Source of the DNA: Desulfoluna butyratoxydans
Lineage (GTDB): Bacteria; Desulfobacterota; Desulfobacteria; Desulfobacterales; Desulfolunaceae
Assembly (NCBI RefSeq): GCF_900699765.1
Contig: NZ_CAADHO010000007.1
Coordinates: 186,001 to 250,000, forward strand
Length of the DNA: 64,000 nt
Reading direction: 5' to 3'
Every line of letters begins with the position of its first letter. Position 1 is the first letter of the stretch. The position numbers were made by a program, and so were the translations under genes. Of this stretch, positions 26,604 through 33,901 are shown in pieces. Under the pieces are notes generated by a model. The model did no database searches and was not told the DNA's origin. It was given only the letters and a program-made list of their open reading frames with translations.

Positions 26604-27179
26604 ATGGCTGATCCATTTCTTGGTGAAATACGCATGTTCTCAGGCAATTTTGCTCCCAGGGGCTATGCCTGGTGTGATGGAAGCCTGGTGACGATATCTG
26701 AATTTCCAGCGTTGTTCGCGATTCTGGGGACGCGCTACGGCGGTGACGGAAGGACGAACTTTGCCTTGCCGGATTTGAGGGGCCGACTTCCCGTGGGGTG
26801 CGGAGATGTCTACTACCTGGGGCTGGCAAGGGGGCAGGAGTTCGTTCAACTGACCCAAAACAATCTGCCTCCCCATAACCACGGCGTCACAGAGCAGACC
26901 GTGGCAAGCATCCAGGCAACCACCAAAAAGGGCGGCAAGGCCGTTCCAACCTCGAATTCACGGCTCGCAGCCGGTTGGAGTTCAACTTTTAACTTGGATC
27001 TGGAAAATTACCTGAACTCAGGGGCCACGGAAGACGTTTCCCTGGGAGGCATCGATGCTTCTGTTACTTCCGTGCTGAGTTCATCCGGTGCGTCCCAGAA
27101 GCATCACAACATTCAACCCTGTTTGAGCATGATGTATATCATTGCGGTCCAGGGTACTTTTCCGCCCCGGGCCAACTAA
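26604..27179 (+). CDS. Tail-collar domain protein 3
   Basis: 191 residues, third copy. It begins ADPFLGEIRMFSGNFAPRGY, has YGGDGRTNFALPDLRGRLPVG and ends NIQPCLSMMYIIAVQGTFPP. AAAGGAGGTCGGT precedes the ATG. The stop codon TAA overlaps the region of the next gene's ribosome site. Keeping three similar but not identical copies side by side suggests a heteromeric assembly. No secretion signal is visible. Confidence 0.88.
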   Translation: MADPFLGEIRMFSGNFAPRGYAWCDGSLVTISEFPALFAILGTRYGGDGRTNFALPDLRGRLPVGCGDVYYLGLARGQEFVQLTQNNLPPHNHGVTEQTVASIQATTKKGGKAVPTSNSRLAAGWSSTFNLDLENYLNSGATEDVSLGGIDASVTSVLSSSGASQKHHNIQPCLSMMYIIAVQGTFPPRAN

Positions 27180-27190
27180 TGGGAGGTGAT

Positions 27191-27511
27191 ATGAACTCTT
27201 CAAAAACAGTGAAGGAACTGGCCGAACTGGCCCATACGGATTTCGCGGAGGGCGTGGAGGTGTCTATTCACCATCCCAACGGCCTTATTCAAGGGGTGTT
27301 AAAAGAGATCAACCCGTTGCGGTGCTCGGAAGAGTCACCGGGAAGGAAGCAGCCTTTTTCACTTCTTTTTCAATGTGACAAGGCCTCCCCTGCGTATCAG
27401 GCCACAGTCCAGCTGAACCTCGGCGAGTTCTGTCTGGAGCATGTGATGATCACCCCTGTCCAGGGAGAAGAAGACAGCCCGTACATGTTTTACGAAGCTG
27501 TGTTTAACTGA
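27191..27511 (+). CDS. Small protein of the DUF6916 type
   Basis: 106 residues starting MNSSKTVKELAELAHTDFAE behind a near-perfect GGGAGGTGAT ribosome site; a GTG/ATG reading from 27179 would be four residues longer and ignores that site. The pattern of an N-terminal helix, then beta strands with FSLLFQC and VQLNLGEFCLEHVMITPV, and a final FYEAVFN fits a small beta-barrel-like domain that I recall as DUF6916. That family commonly accompanies collar-domain proteins of this kind. Role unknown; it may be a chaperone, cap or structural subunit for the three collar proteins. Confidence 0.75.
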   Translation: MNSSKTVKELAELAHTDFAEGVEVSIHHPNGLIQGVLKEINPLRCSEESPGRKQPFSLLFQCDKASPAYQATVQLNLGEFCLEHVMITPVQGEEDSPYMFYEAVFN

Positions 27512-27532
27512 TCTATAAACAATCAAACACAG

Positions 27533-28051
27533 GTGCTGAAAAAGATCATGATGCGTACCATGCCCTCACAGGTCCTTTCCTTTCGTCCGGTGGACAAAAA
27601 GGATACGGAATTCCTTTTTCAGGTCTACGCCTCCACCCGGTTGGAAGAGATGTCTTCAACCGGGTGGGGCGAACCGGAGATCCATGCCTTTTTGCGTGAC
27701 CAGTTCGCTCTCCAGCATGCCCACTATTCCCGCCACCATGCCGAAGGGGATTTTTCCGTTATCCTTCTGGATAAAGCCCCTGTGGGGCGCTTGTACCTGG
27801 ATGCTTCCAGGGACGGGATTCGGATCATGGACATCGCCCTTCTGCCCCGGTTCAGGAAACAGGGCATCGGCACCCGGATTTTTCAAGATCTTATCGCCCG
27901 GGCAGACGGGGAGGCTCTTGGGCTGAGCCTGCATGTGGAACGGCATAACCCCATTCTGGCCTGGTATCACCGGCTGGGGTTCGAAACCAGAAAGGATCTT
28001 GGCGTCTATCTTTATCTGGAACGGGTTCCCAAGGCTCGTGCAGCACGATAG
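27533..28051 (+). CDS. GNAT family N-acetyltransferase
   Basis: 172-residue cytosolic acetyltransferase. The acetyl-CoA loop is LPRFRKQGIGTRIFQDLI, with the preceding strand GIRIMDIALL and a downstream HVERHNPILAWYHRLGFE that closes the fold. Start is uncertain: GTG 27533, or ATGs at 27548, 27551 or 27560, none with a strong ribosome site. It follows the DUF6916-type gene by 21 bases on the same strand and is followed by a terminator, so it belongs to the collar operon. It may acetylate one of the operon's proteins or a small molecule. Confidence 0.88.
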   Translation: MLKKIMMRTMPSQVLSFRPVDKKDTEFLFQVYASTRLEEMSSTGWGEPEIHAFLRDQFALQHAHYSRHHAEGDFSVILLDKAPVGRLYLDASRDGIRIMDIALLPRFRKQGIGTRIFQDLIARADGEALGLSLHVERHNPILAWYHRLGFETRKDLGVYLYLERVPKARAAR

Positions 28052-28100
28052 GTGACATTTTGCCGGCTGTTTTTCTGTTCTGAATGGCATTGTACCACGT

Positions 28101-28144
28101 GAAAGCGGTCTCCCGGTTCAACCCTGGGGGCCGCTTCTTTTTTT
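28101..28144 (+). terminator. Terminator of the collar-protein operon
   Basis: AAGCGG (28103-28108) pairs with CCGCTT (28131-28136), with further pairing inside, followed by a run of seven T residues. Confidence 0.8.
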
Positions 28145-28183
28145 CACACCCTTGGCGATGCCGTGAGCGCTGAGTCAAACCTG

Positions 28184-28549
28184 TCACTTCCTGGAGACAC
28201 ATTCCACTACGCCCATAAAAAGTACGATGGTACAGATCAGTTTTATCCACAAGTGTGTGTAGGCCATGTGGAAGTGATCAAAAGCAAAATGCATGGCAAG
28301 GGCAGAGAAGAGGAACAGAAGGACAGAAAAGGCCATGCCGAAGATCTCCTCTTCCCGGATGCGGAACAGACCGGAGACCTTGCCGCCGATTTGCATCAGC
28401 GGGGTCCGGACAAGCATGAAAAAGAGAATCAGCGGAACGATGCACGGCACGAGAAGGAGTACGCGAAAGGCCTGTGTCGCGATGTCCCGGGGAGAGCGCC
28501 TGATAAGCCAGTACAATGCGGAAAAGTAGATAAAGAAGAGGACAATCAT
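28184..28549 (-). CDS. Small integral membrane protein, function unknown
   Basis: 121 residues with about four hydrophobic helices (around residues 2-18, 30-50, 72-93 and 98-118). No family is recognised. The ATG at 28549 overlaps the stop of the upstream amine oxidase gene (ATGA), which supports translation coupling; a start at 28573 is possible but overlaps more. No clear ribosome site of its own. The partnership with the oxidase suggests a joint membrane-associated process, which is inference only. Confidence 0.65.
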   Translation of the reverse strand: MIVLFFIYFSALYWLIRRSPRDIATQAFRVLLLVPCIVPLILFFMLVRTPLMQIGGKVSGLFRIREEEIFGMAFSVLLFLFSALAMHFAFDHFHMAYTHLWIKLICTIVLFMGVVECVSRK

Positions 28550-29682
28550 ACGTGTGTTGCTTTCTGGTTGCATGTCAAAGGGGCCTGGTTCACCGCGCGG
28601 GCTGCCCTCTCGCCGCTTGCCAGGGCCCCTTCCAAGTACCCGGCCAGGTGGTGGGCGGTTTCGGTGCCGGCAAAGTGGAACCGGTTGTCCCAGGTGGTGG
28701 TTTTCCCAGACGGCAGATGAAACTCAGGGTGGTTGTGGGCGGCTCTGAGGTCGTATTCGGTGGCTGTAAAGGGCTCCCTGGACCAATCCTGATAGTAAAA
28801 GGCGGTGGGGTGTGCTGCCTCCTCTCCGAAGAGTGTGCCTAACTGAGCCAGCATGGCGGGCACCATGGCCTCCTTCTCTTTTCTCCGAAGGGCGGGCGTG
28901 GCAAGGAAACCGGTGAGGCCGAAGGGTGCCCCCGTTTCAATGGAACCGTCGTGGATTTCGCCCAACGGGCCATGATAACTGAACCCCTGGCCGGAGAGAC
29001 CCAGTTGTCGCCAGGCGGCTTCGTCATACAGGGCAAAGAATTTGGCGTGGCCGGCCATCCAGGTGTTGGCCCGGAGCATGGATTGGGTGAGGTCGTGGGG
29101 CAGATCCGGTGTAAAGAGGATGGACCGTGCGGCCAGCCGGGGCGGCATGGCCAGAATGACGCGGGAGGCTTTGATGCGGCACTCAGGCGGCTCATCAAGC
29201 ACGCCCACGCTCACAAGGATGCCGTCTTCCTGCCTTTCGATGTCGCATACCGGATGGCTTAGCCTTACCGTCCCTTGGGGAAGGCGTTTATACAATCCCT
29301 CCACAAGGGCGCTCATGCCGCCGTGAAGTCGCCAGCCCGGAGGATCCATGGGCTGTCCCTCCATGGTGACGACCTTGCCGTCCCGGGTCTGGAAACGGCA
29401 GTACCCTGTTTCAAACTGGGGGTAGCCCGTAAGGTGAAGGGCGTTGATGAGGGCACAGACCCTCGGGTTGAGGGCGGGCCAGTACCACGAGGGGCCGAGG
29501 TCCGCCGAGAAACCGTTTGGTCCGGTGCAGAGGATTCGCCCCCCGATACGGTCCCGGGCTTCCAGCAGAAGCACCTCTTTCTTCTCGGCAGCCAGGATAC
29601 TGGCTGCGTAGAGTCCGCTTAACCCTCCGCCGATGATGAGGGTGTCTGTTTCTTCTATGACGTTTTTTTTCTCAATGACCAT
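28546..29682 (-). CDS. FAD-dependent amine oxidase family protein
   Basis: 378-residue flavoprotein of the monoamine oxidase/protoporphyrinogen oxidase fold. The dinucleotide-binding motif is LIIGGGLSGLYAASIL near residue 15, followed by EARDRIGGRI, and the C-terminal FAD motif is FAGTETAHHLAGYLEGALAS. It lacks a signal peptide and membrane helices. The 378 residues are on the short side for the family (often 420-480). Substrate unknown; candidates are amines, or desaturation of a lipid or carotenoid-like compound. It forms a two-gene unit with the small membrane protein. Confidence 0.85.
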   Translation of the reverse strand: MVIEKKNVIEETDTLIIGGGLSGLYAASILAAEKKEVLLLEARDRIGGRILCTGPNGFSADLGPSWYWPALNPRVCALINALHLTGYPQFETGYCRFQTRDGKVVTMEGQPMDPPGWRLHGGMSALVEGLYKRLPQGTVRLSHPVCDIERQEDGILVSVGVLDEPPECRIKASRVILAMPPRLAARSILFTPDLPHDLTQSMLRANTWMAGHAKFFALYDEAAWRQLGLSGQGFSYHGPLGEIHDGSIETGAPFGLTGFLATPALRRKEKEAMVPAMLAQLGTLFGEEAAHPTAFYYQDWSREPFTATEYDLRAAHNHPEFHLPSGKTTTWDNRFHFAGTETAHHLAGYLEGALASGERAARAVNQAPLTCNQKATHV

Positions 29683-29768
29683 GGGAGCAGCTCTTTGATA
29701 GTGACGTAGACCGGATGTTCATGAAGAAACGATGGAGCCAAAGTAATAATAGATCATTTCAGCTTATG

Positions 29769-29818
29769 CTTCCGGCGCCCCTTGCGGGGGCAAGCTTTTG
29801 AAAAGTTAAACAAACAGG
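29769..29818 (-). repeat. 52-bp gene-end repeat, divergent inverted copy
   Basis: Read on the minus strand: CCTGTTTG, TTAACTTTTCAAAAGCTTG, then CCCCCGCAAGGGGCGCCGG and AAGC. It matches the family found at 2762-2813 with several changes. It lies in the 390-base gap between the ABC exporter and the amine oxidase gene. Confidence 0.65.
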
Positions 29819-29888
29819 TCTTGATGGTTTGCCTTGGATAACGTTTGGGCCTTGATCTTCAAAGAAATCGAGAAAAATCGACTGAGCC

Positions 29889-29956
29889 GGAGCGCCGCAC
29901 TCCGGTGCGGCTTTTTTGGCCGTGGTTGCCCGTGCCGTACAGGAGTGCGGCGTTCC
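29889..29956. mobile_element. MITE-like element, third site of the GGAGCGCCGCACTCC family
   Basis: Terminal inverted repeats GGAGCGCCGCACTCC and GGAGTGCGGCGTTCC (one mismatch) enclose 38 bases. The left half contains an internal hairpin, CCGCACTCCGGTGCGG plus TTTTTT. Two related 70-bp copies are at 57353-57422 and 57541-57610. No transposase is present in the window. Confidence 0.75.
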
Positions 29957-30071
29957 AGAGGATCATCCCTTAATCGCCAGGTTCCTGCGTAACACATGCT
30001 GACGGGTGGTAACATCTCTAAGTGGAAAAAAGGGGCTTTGTTCCCTGGGCCGTGGCACTGGTGGCCGGTTT

Positions 30072-31823
30072 TCAGCAGGGAGTCTCCTGAAGGGCCTGCC
30101 ACAGGGTTTGGTAGACGCCCTCCTGGGACACCAGCTGGCGATGGGGCCCCTCCTGGACAATGCCCCCTTGGTCCATGACGAGGATTCGGTCGCATGACGT
30201 GAGGGTGGAGAGTCTGTGGGCAACGGCAATGATGATTCGGTTTTTCCGAAGGCCCATCAGGTTCGTGTGGATGATGCTCTCGGTTGCCGGGTCCACGGCC
30301 GAGGTGGCCTCATCGAGGATGAGCACCTCGGGGTCCCTGAGCAGGGCCCGTGCCAGGGAGAGACGCTGTTTCTGTCCCCCGGAAAGGGTGTCTCCCTGAT
30401 CTCCCAGGATGGTGTGGAGCCCCTGGGGAAGGGCGCGGACCATCTCTTCGGCTCCGGCCTGCCGAAGGGCCTGTTGGATCTCCGCGTCTGTGGCTTCGGG
30501 GCTTCCCAGGCAGAGGTTGTCCAGGACCGTTCCGTGAAAGAGAAAGGGGTGCTGGGAGACGTAGCCCACATGTTTGCGAAAGCTGGCGGCGGCAAGTTCT
30601 TCCAGGTTCTGTCCATTGATGGCGATTTGGCCTGAATTTGGGCCGTAGAAGCGGAGCAGCAGCTTGATGAGGCTGCTTTTGCCTGCACCGGTGGGCCCTG
30701 CAATGCCAATGAATTCGCCTTTATTGATGGTAAAGGAGAGGTCGGAGAAGAGCTCCGGATGGTTGGGGTAGCGGAACCGGATCTTGTGGAAACGGACGGT
30801 CTCGGGGATGCCCTGAAGGTCCGTGGCGTCGGCCGGGTCCGCAAGGCGGGGTGTAACGAAAAGAAGCTCACGGACCCTTGTGGCCGCGGCTTTGGCCTGC
30901 TGAAGCTGGTTGATGAGAAAGGTAAGGGTAAAGATGGGAACTACAAGGCGCATGCCCATGAGGACGCAGGTTGTGTAGGCTCCGAGGCTGGGCCCGCCGG
31001 GCTGCTGCGTGAGCCAGCCACCTCCGCCGATGAGAAGGGCAAAGGAGAGCCCGGCGATGCCGTAGATGATCGGGATGAAGTTTCGCCTGGTTTTTGCCGC
31101 GGCCACCGCCGTGTCTCGATAGAAAGCGGACTCTTTTTTCAGGCGGTCCGTTTCTGCCTGCTCGGCGCAGTAGGCCCGGAGCACGGGAATGCCCTGGAGG
31201 CTGTTTTCAAGGGTCCCGGCAAAGCGGCCCACGGCCCGTCGTGATGTAAGGTACTGGGGCTGAACTCTGCGCGAAAAGAGACGCATGGCCAGAAAGGCCA
31301 AGGGGAGGGGAAAGGCCAGGATCAGGGCCAGCCGGGCGTCGAGCCAGAAAAGGTAGCCGTAGGTGCCCGCAAAGGAGATAACCACGCGCACCAGGTTGGC
31401 GATGGTCTCTGAGAAAAACACGTTGAGCACGTCCACGTCGTTGGTGACCACCGAGAGGAGGTCCCCCTTGCTGCGTGCCTCGATGAACTCGGTGTCCACG
31501 GCAAGGATCTTGGCAAAGAGCTTCATCCTGATGTCATGGCGGATGCACTGGGCCACGGCAGCCAAAAGGTAATCACTTGAGCTTTGAAAGATGGCCAGGC
31601 CGCCAAAGGCGCAGAAGACTGCCAGCCCGTATGCCAGAAAGCCGGTTGAGCCGTCGGGGCTCGACGTGATGTGATTGACCGCGTATCCTGCTATAATCAT
31701 GGGTAGAAGGTCGCAGACGCGGGCAGCCGTGCTGCAGCCGATACCGACGGCAACACGGGTTCGATACATGGAGGCGTACCCGGCAAGAAGGCGCAGCCAG
31801 GGCGGAAGAGAGAAGAGGCGCAT
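30072..31823 (-). CDS. ABC exporter, fused permease and ATPase
   Basis: 583-residue half-transporter of the MsbA/LmrA type. Six membrane segments fill roughly residues 15-300. The ATPase domain follows with Walker A GPTGAGKSS, Q-loop region YVSQHPFLFHG, signature DTLSGGQKQRLSLARALL, Walker B VLILDEATSAVD and the switch histidine in AVAHRLSTL. It would act as a homodimer, or pair with a second half-transporter that is not in this window. The substrate cannot be told. A DtxR-family regulator is transcribed divergently 163 bases away, so export of a metal chelate or tetrapyrrole is one possibility. Confidence 0.92.
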   Translation of the reverse strand: MRLFSLPPWLRLLAGYASMYRTRVAVGIGCSTAARVCDLLPMIIAGYAVNHITSSPDGSTGFLAYGLAVFCAFGGLAIFQSSSDYLLAAVAQCIRHDIRMKLFAKILAVDTEFIEARSKGDLLSVVTNDVDVLNVFFSETIANLVRVVISFAGTYGYLFWLDARLALILAFPLPLAFLAMRLFSRRVQPQYLTSRRAVGRFAGTLENSLQGIPVLRAYCAEQAETDRLKKESAFYRDTAVAAAKTRRNFIPIIYGIAGLSFALLIGGGGWLTQQPGGPSLGAYTTCVLMGMRLVVPIFTLTFLINQLQQAKAAATRVRELLFVTPRLADPADATDLQGIPETVRFHKIRFRYPNHPELFSDLSFTINKGEFIGIAGPTGAGKSSLIKLLLRFYGPNSGQIAINGQNLEELAAASFRKHVGYVSQHPFLFHGTVLDNLCLGSPEATDAEIQQALRQAGAEEMVRALPQGLHTILGDQGDTLSGGQKQRLSLARALLRDPEVLILDEATSAVDPATESIIHTNLMGLRKNRIIIAVAHRLSTLTSCDRILVMDQGGIVQEGPHRQLVSQEGVYQTLWQALQETPC

Positions 31824-31833
31824 AACGTGAAAA

Positions 31834-31884
31834 CCTGTGTGTCCTATGGTTCAAAAGGTTGGTCTCGGCAGGGGCGCCGGAGGC
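31834..31884 (+). repeat. 52-bp gene-end repeat, degenerate copy
   Basis: CCTGTGTGTCC, then TTCAAAAGGTTGG and CTCGGCAGGGGCGCCGGAGGC. Unlike the other copies it lies in front of a gene start (the ABC exporter at 31823), inside the divergent promoter region. Confidence 0.55.
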
Positions 31885-31931
31885 ATCAATAAACTGAACC
31901 GTTATCTGTATTTTGATATTACATGTTGTCA

Positions 31932-31959
31932 AATGGTGGCGGATTGACTAATCACCATT
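31932..31959. promoter_or_regulatory. Possible operator in the ABC exporter/DtxR intergenic region
   Basis: AATGGTG (31932-31938) and CACCATT (31953-31959) form an inverted repeat with 14 bases between arms. It is 28 bases upstream of the regulator start and suitable for autoregulation. This is pattern only; it does not match a consensus I can quote. Confidence 0.3.
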
Positions 31960-31986
31960 GCGGAGTACCAACCCCAAGGAGAGATC

Positions 31987-32445
31987 ATGATCACAAAAGA
32001 GACCCCGCTGACATCCACCCTCGAAGATTACCTTGCCGCCATTTTCAGACTGGTCCAGAAAAACGGGGACGCCCGCTCCAACGCCATCGCAGACGACCTG
32101 GGGGTCACCCGGTCCACCGTGACAACGGCCCTGAAATCCCTTGCCGCCCGTGAGCTGATCGAGTACAGGCCCTACAGCCCCATCACACTCACCCCCTCCG
32201 GCTGGGAGCTGGGCAAACGCATCGCCCACCGTAACGTGATCCTCCGCGACTTTTTCGGGCGCGTCCTGCAACTCCCCGACGAGGAGGCCGAGGCCACAGC
32301 ATGTCGGGTGGAGCATGCCGTCACCGACGACGTGGTACTCCAGCTTGGCCGCTTTATCCTCTATTTAAAGGAGGCAGGCTGCGACATCGACACGTGGCAG
32401 GAAAAATTCACCCTGCCGGAAAATCACGCGTCCAAGTCTTCCTGA
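31987..32445 (+). CDS. DtxR/MntR-family metal-dependent regulator
   Basis: 152-residue repressor with an N-terminal winged helix (TLEDYLAAIFRLVQK; ADDLGVTRSTVTTALKSL) and the DtxR dimerisation and metal domain. Likely metal ligands are in RIAHRNVILRDF and the CRVEHAV block, where Cys, Glu and His match the DtxR primary site. It has no SH3-like third domain, as in MntR or short DtxR forms. AAGGAG precedes the ATG. Iron or manganese is the likely signal. It is divergent from an ABC exporter and near the heme uptake operon, so it may control either; no binding sites could be confirmed. Confidence 0.88.
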   Translation: MITKETPLTSTLEDYLAAIFRLVQKNGDARSNAIADDLGVTRSTVTTALKSLAARELIEYRPYSPITLTPSGWELGKRIAHRNVILRDFFGRVLQLPDEEAEATACRVEHAVTDDVVLQLGRFILYLKEAGCDIDTWQEKFTLPENHASKSS

Positions 32446-32494
32446 AGGATTTAAAAACAAGAAACGCCTCCGGCGGCAAGGTGTGCCACCTTTT

Positions 32495-32655
32495 GTTCGC
32501 TACCAGGCTCTGCCTGGGGGTGTCGGCTGCAAGGCTCTGCCTTGCCGGTGTGAAGCATCGCGTCATAATGGATAAAACGTGCAGAGTGAAGCGATTCCAA
32601 TCGCGGAGGCAGAGCCTCCGTGCATCATTCCCAGGCGGAGCCTGGGAACGAAAGA
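32495..32655 (-). repeat. Multi-hairpin repeat, copy 2 (inverted)
   Basis: On the minus strand the four palindromes and spacers follow the order of 1314-1469, for example TTTCGTTCCCAGGCTCCGCC at the start and CCCCCAGGCAGAGCCTGG at the end. The two copies differ mainly in the middle spacer. It lies in the 428-base gap after the DtxR gene. Confidence 0.75.
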
Positions 32656-32691
32656 ACGTCCTTGAATCTGTCTTGACTTCACACGGAATAA

Positions 32692-32738
32692 CTCCGGCGG
32701 GTCGCTTTTTGAATAAAGCTCCGCAAAAACGTTCCGGT
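32692..32738 (+). repeat. 47-bp repeat, copy 1
   Basis: CTCCGGCGGGTCGCTTTTTG then AATAAAGCTCCGCAAAAACG and TTCCGGT. The same 47 bases with two differences occur at 41777-41823 in front of ahbD. Confidence 0.75.
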
Positions 32739-32807
32739 CTCTTATTCATTAAGCCTAAAGCCGCCGGTAAACCAAGGTACTCGAATAAACCGAAATAGCA
32801 CTTAAAA

Positions 32808-32859
32808 CCTGTTTGTCAAACTTTTCAAAAGTTTGGCCCCCGGCAGGGCCTCCGGAGGC
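32808..32859 (+). repeat. 52-bp gene-end repeat
   Basis: Near-identical to 2762-2813 (one change, GGCCTCC for GGCCGCC). It stands 14 bases beyond the stop codon of the minus-strand flavodoxin gene. Confidence 0.88.
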
Positions 32860-32873
32860 GTTTTTTTTGGTTT

Positions 32874-33371
32874 TTATCTCTTCAAGCACTCTCGAAAAAA
32901 CGCTTTGGCCTGTTCAAAATCCTCTTTGTTGGGGTGTTTCTTCGCTTCTTCGATGCGCGCCTTGCGCTCGTCTGTCATGGGGTGGTGGTCTGAGGCCACC
33001 TTGGCCATCATCTCCAGCACCTTGGGGTCCACGCGGCCCTGGCAGAGAAATTGCCCTATCACCTCGTTTCCTTCCATGAGGGCTTCGGCCTTGGCCCGGC
33101 AGTCGTTTGCGTGTTCCGAGTCCGGGTAGGCCCCCAGGGTTCCGAAGAGTCCCACCTTTTTTCCTTTTATTTTCTCCATGAACGCCTTGGCCCTGGCATC
33201 TGGCATGCCTTTGTCCACCCAGTAGCCGATGGCGATGACATCGTAGTCGTCCACGGCGGGTGCCTCTTCAACGGGGGCCAGGGTGCAGGGCTCGGGAAAT
33301 GCCTCTTTGACGGCTTCGGCAACGGCTCGGGTGTTTCCGGTTCGGGATGAATAGACGATGAGTGATTTCAT
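32874..33371 (-). CDS. Flavodoxin-family protein of the heme operon
   Basis: 165 residues. The FMN phosphate loop is YSSRTGNTRAVAEAV near the N terminus; IGYWVDKGMPD and FGTLGAYPDSEHA correspond to the later FMN loops. A C-terminal tail with KHPNKEDFEQAKAFF extends the usual flavodoxin fold. Last gene of the operon hutW, TonB receptor, ECF genes, hutX. Radical SAM enzymes need a low-potential electron donor, and I infer that this flavodoxin serves HutW or reduces its linear tetrapyrrole product. GGAGT precedes the ATG. Confidence 0.85.
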   Translation of the reverse strand: MKSLIVYSSRTGNTRAVAEAVKEAFPEPCTLAPVEEAPAVDDYDVIAIGYWVDKGMPDARAKAFMEKIKGKKVGLFGTLGAYPDSEHANDCRAKAEALMEGNEVIGQFLCQGRVDPKVLEMMAKVASDHHPMTDERKARIEEAKKHPNKEDFEQAKAFFRECLKR

Positions 33372-33376
33372 GGTGT

Positions 33377-33901
33377 TTACTCCTTGCTGGTCAGTTGGTT
33401 GCGAAGGGCGTGGAACCCGGCTTTTACAGAAGGGATGAGGGTGCGTTTCTCCCTTCCTGCGTAGACGGCGAACATGTGGTCGCCGTTGGTGTCGTAGAAC
33501 TGGACGGAGAGGCTCTCCAGGCCGAAGAAGGGTTTTTCGAGAAAGCAGATGGCCCCGAGTTTGTCCACTTTAAGGTGGCCGCCCAGGGGGTTCTCCCTAT
33601 CCATGAGGTTGAAATACCCGTGGCCGTGGGTGCCCTTGGGGAGCTTTCCCTTTACCTCGATGACGGATGTGGGGCTCTGGCGGAGAAAGGTGACTTTTTC
33701 CCAGCCGGTCATGGCCTCCCAGACGGTGTTAAAGTGTGCGGCATCCACAAAGGTCGCCATGGGATTGGGGAGGGCCGAGACCACTGCCGCCTCGGAGATG
33801 TGGAGCTGGGCTGCCATCTGGCCGGGCATGGTGCTGGGGTTTTCGTCGATCATTTCCTGAATCCGGGCTTTGATGTCCGGGGTTACGCTGTCTTCAAACA
33901 T
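33377..33901 (-). CDS. hutX: Heme utilisation cytosolic carrier HutX
   Basis: 174-residue cytosolic heme-binding protein of the HutX/ChuX family, which receives imported heme and hands it on for degradation. Characteristic stretches are HISEAAVVSALPNPMATFV in the N-terminal helical part and KGTHGHGYFNLMD, LGAICFLEKPFFGLESLS and VYAGREKRTLIPSVKAGF in the beta-sheet domain. The length is normal. The start at 33901 overlaps the ECF ATPase gene by 19 bases and has AGGAG upstream. Its presence is the strongest sign that the whole operon deals with heme. Confidence 0.9.
   Translation of the reverse strand: MFEDSVTPDIKARIQEMIDENPSTMPGQMAAQLHISEAAVVSALPNPMATFVDAAHFNTVWEAMTGWEKVTFLRQSPTSVIEVKGKLPKGTHGHGYFNLMDRENPLGGHLKVDKLGAICFLEKPFFGLESLSVQFYDTNGDHMFAVYAGREKRTLIPSVKAGFHALRNQLTSKE

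Noticed and set aside
25399..28051. Prophage or tailocin remnant
   Set aside because: Only collar-domain genes are present; no other phage structural, replication, integration or lysis gene, and no attachment site, is visible.
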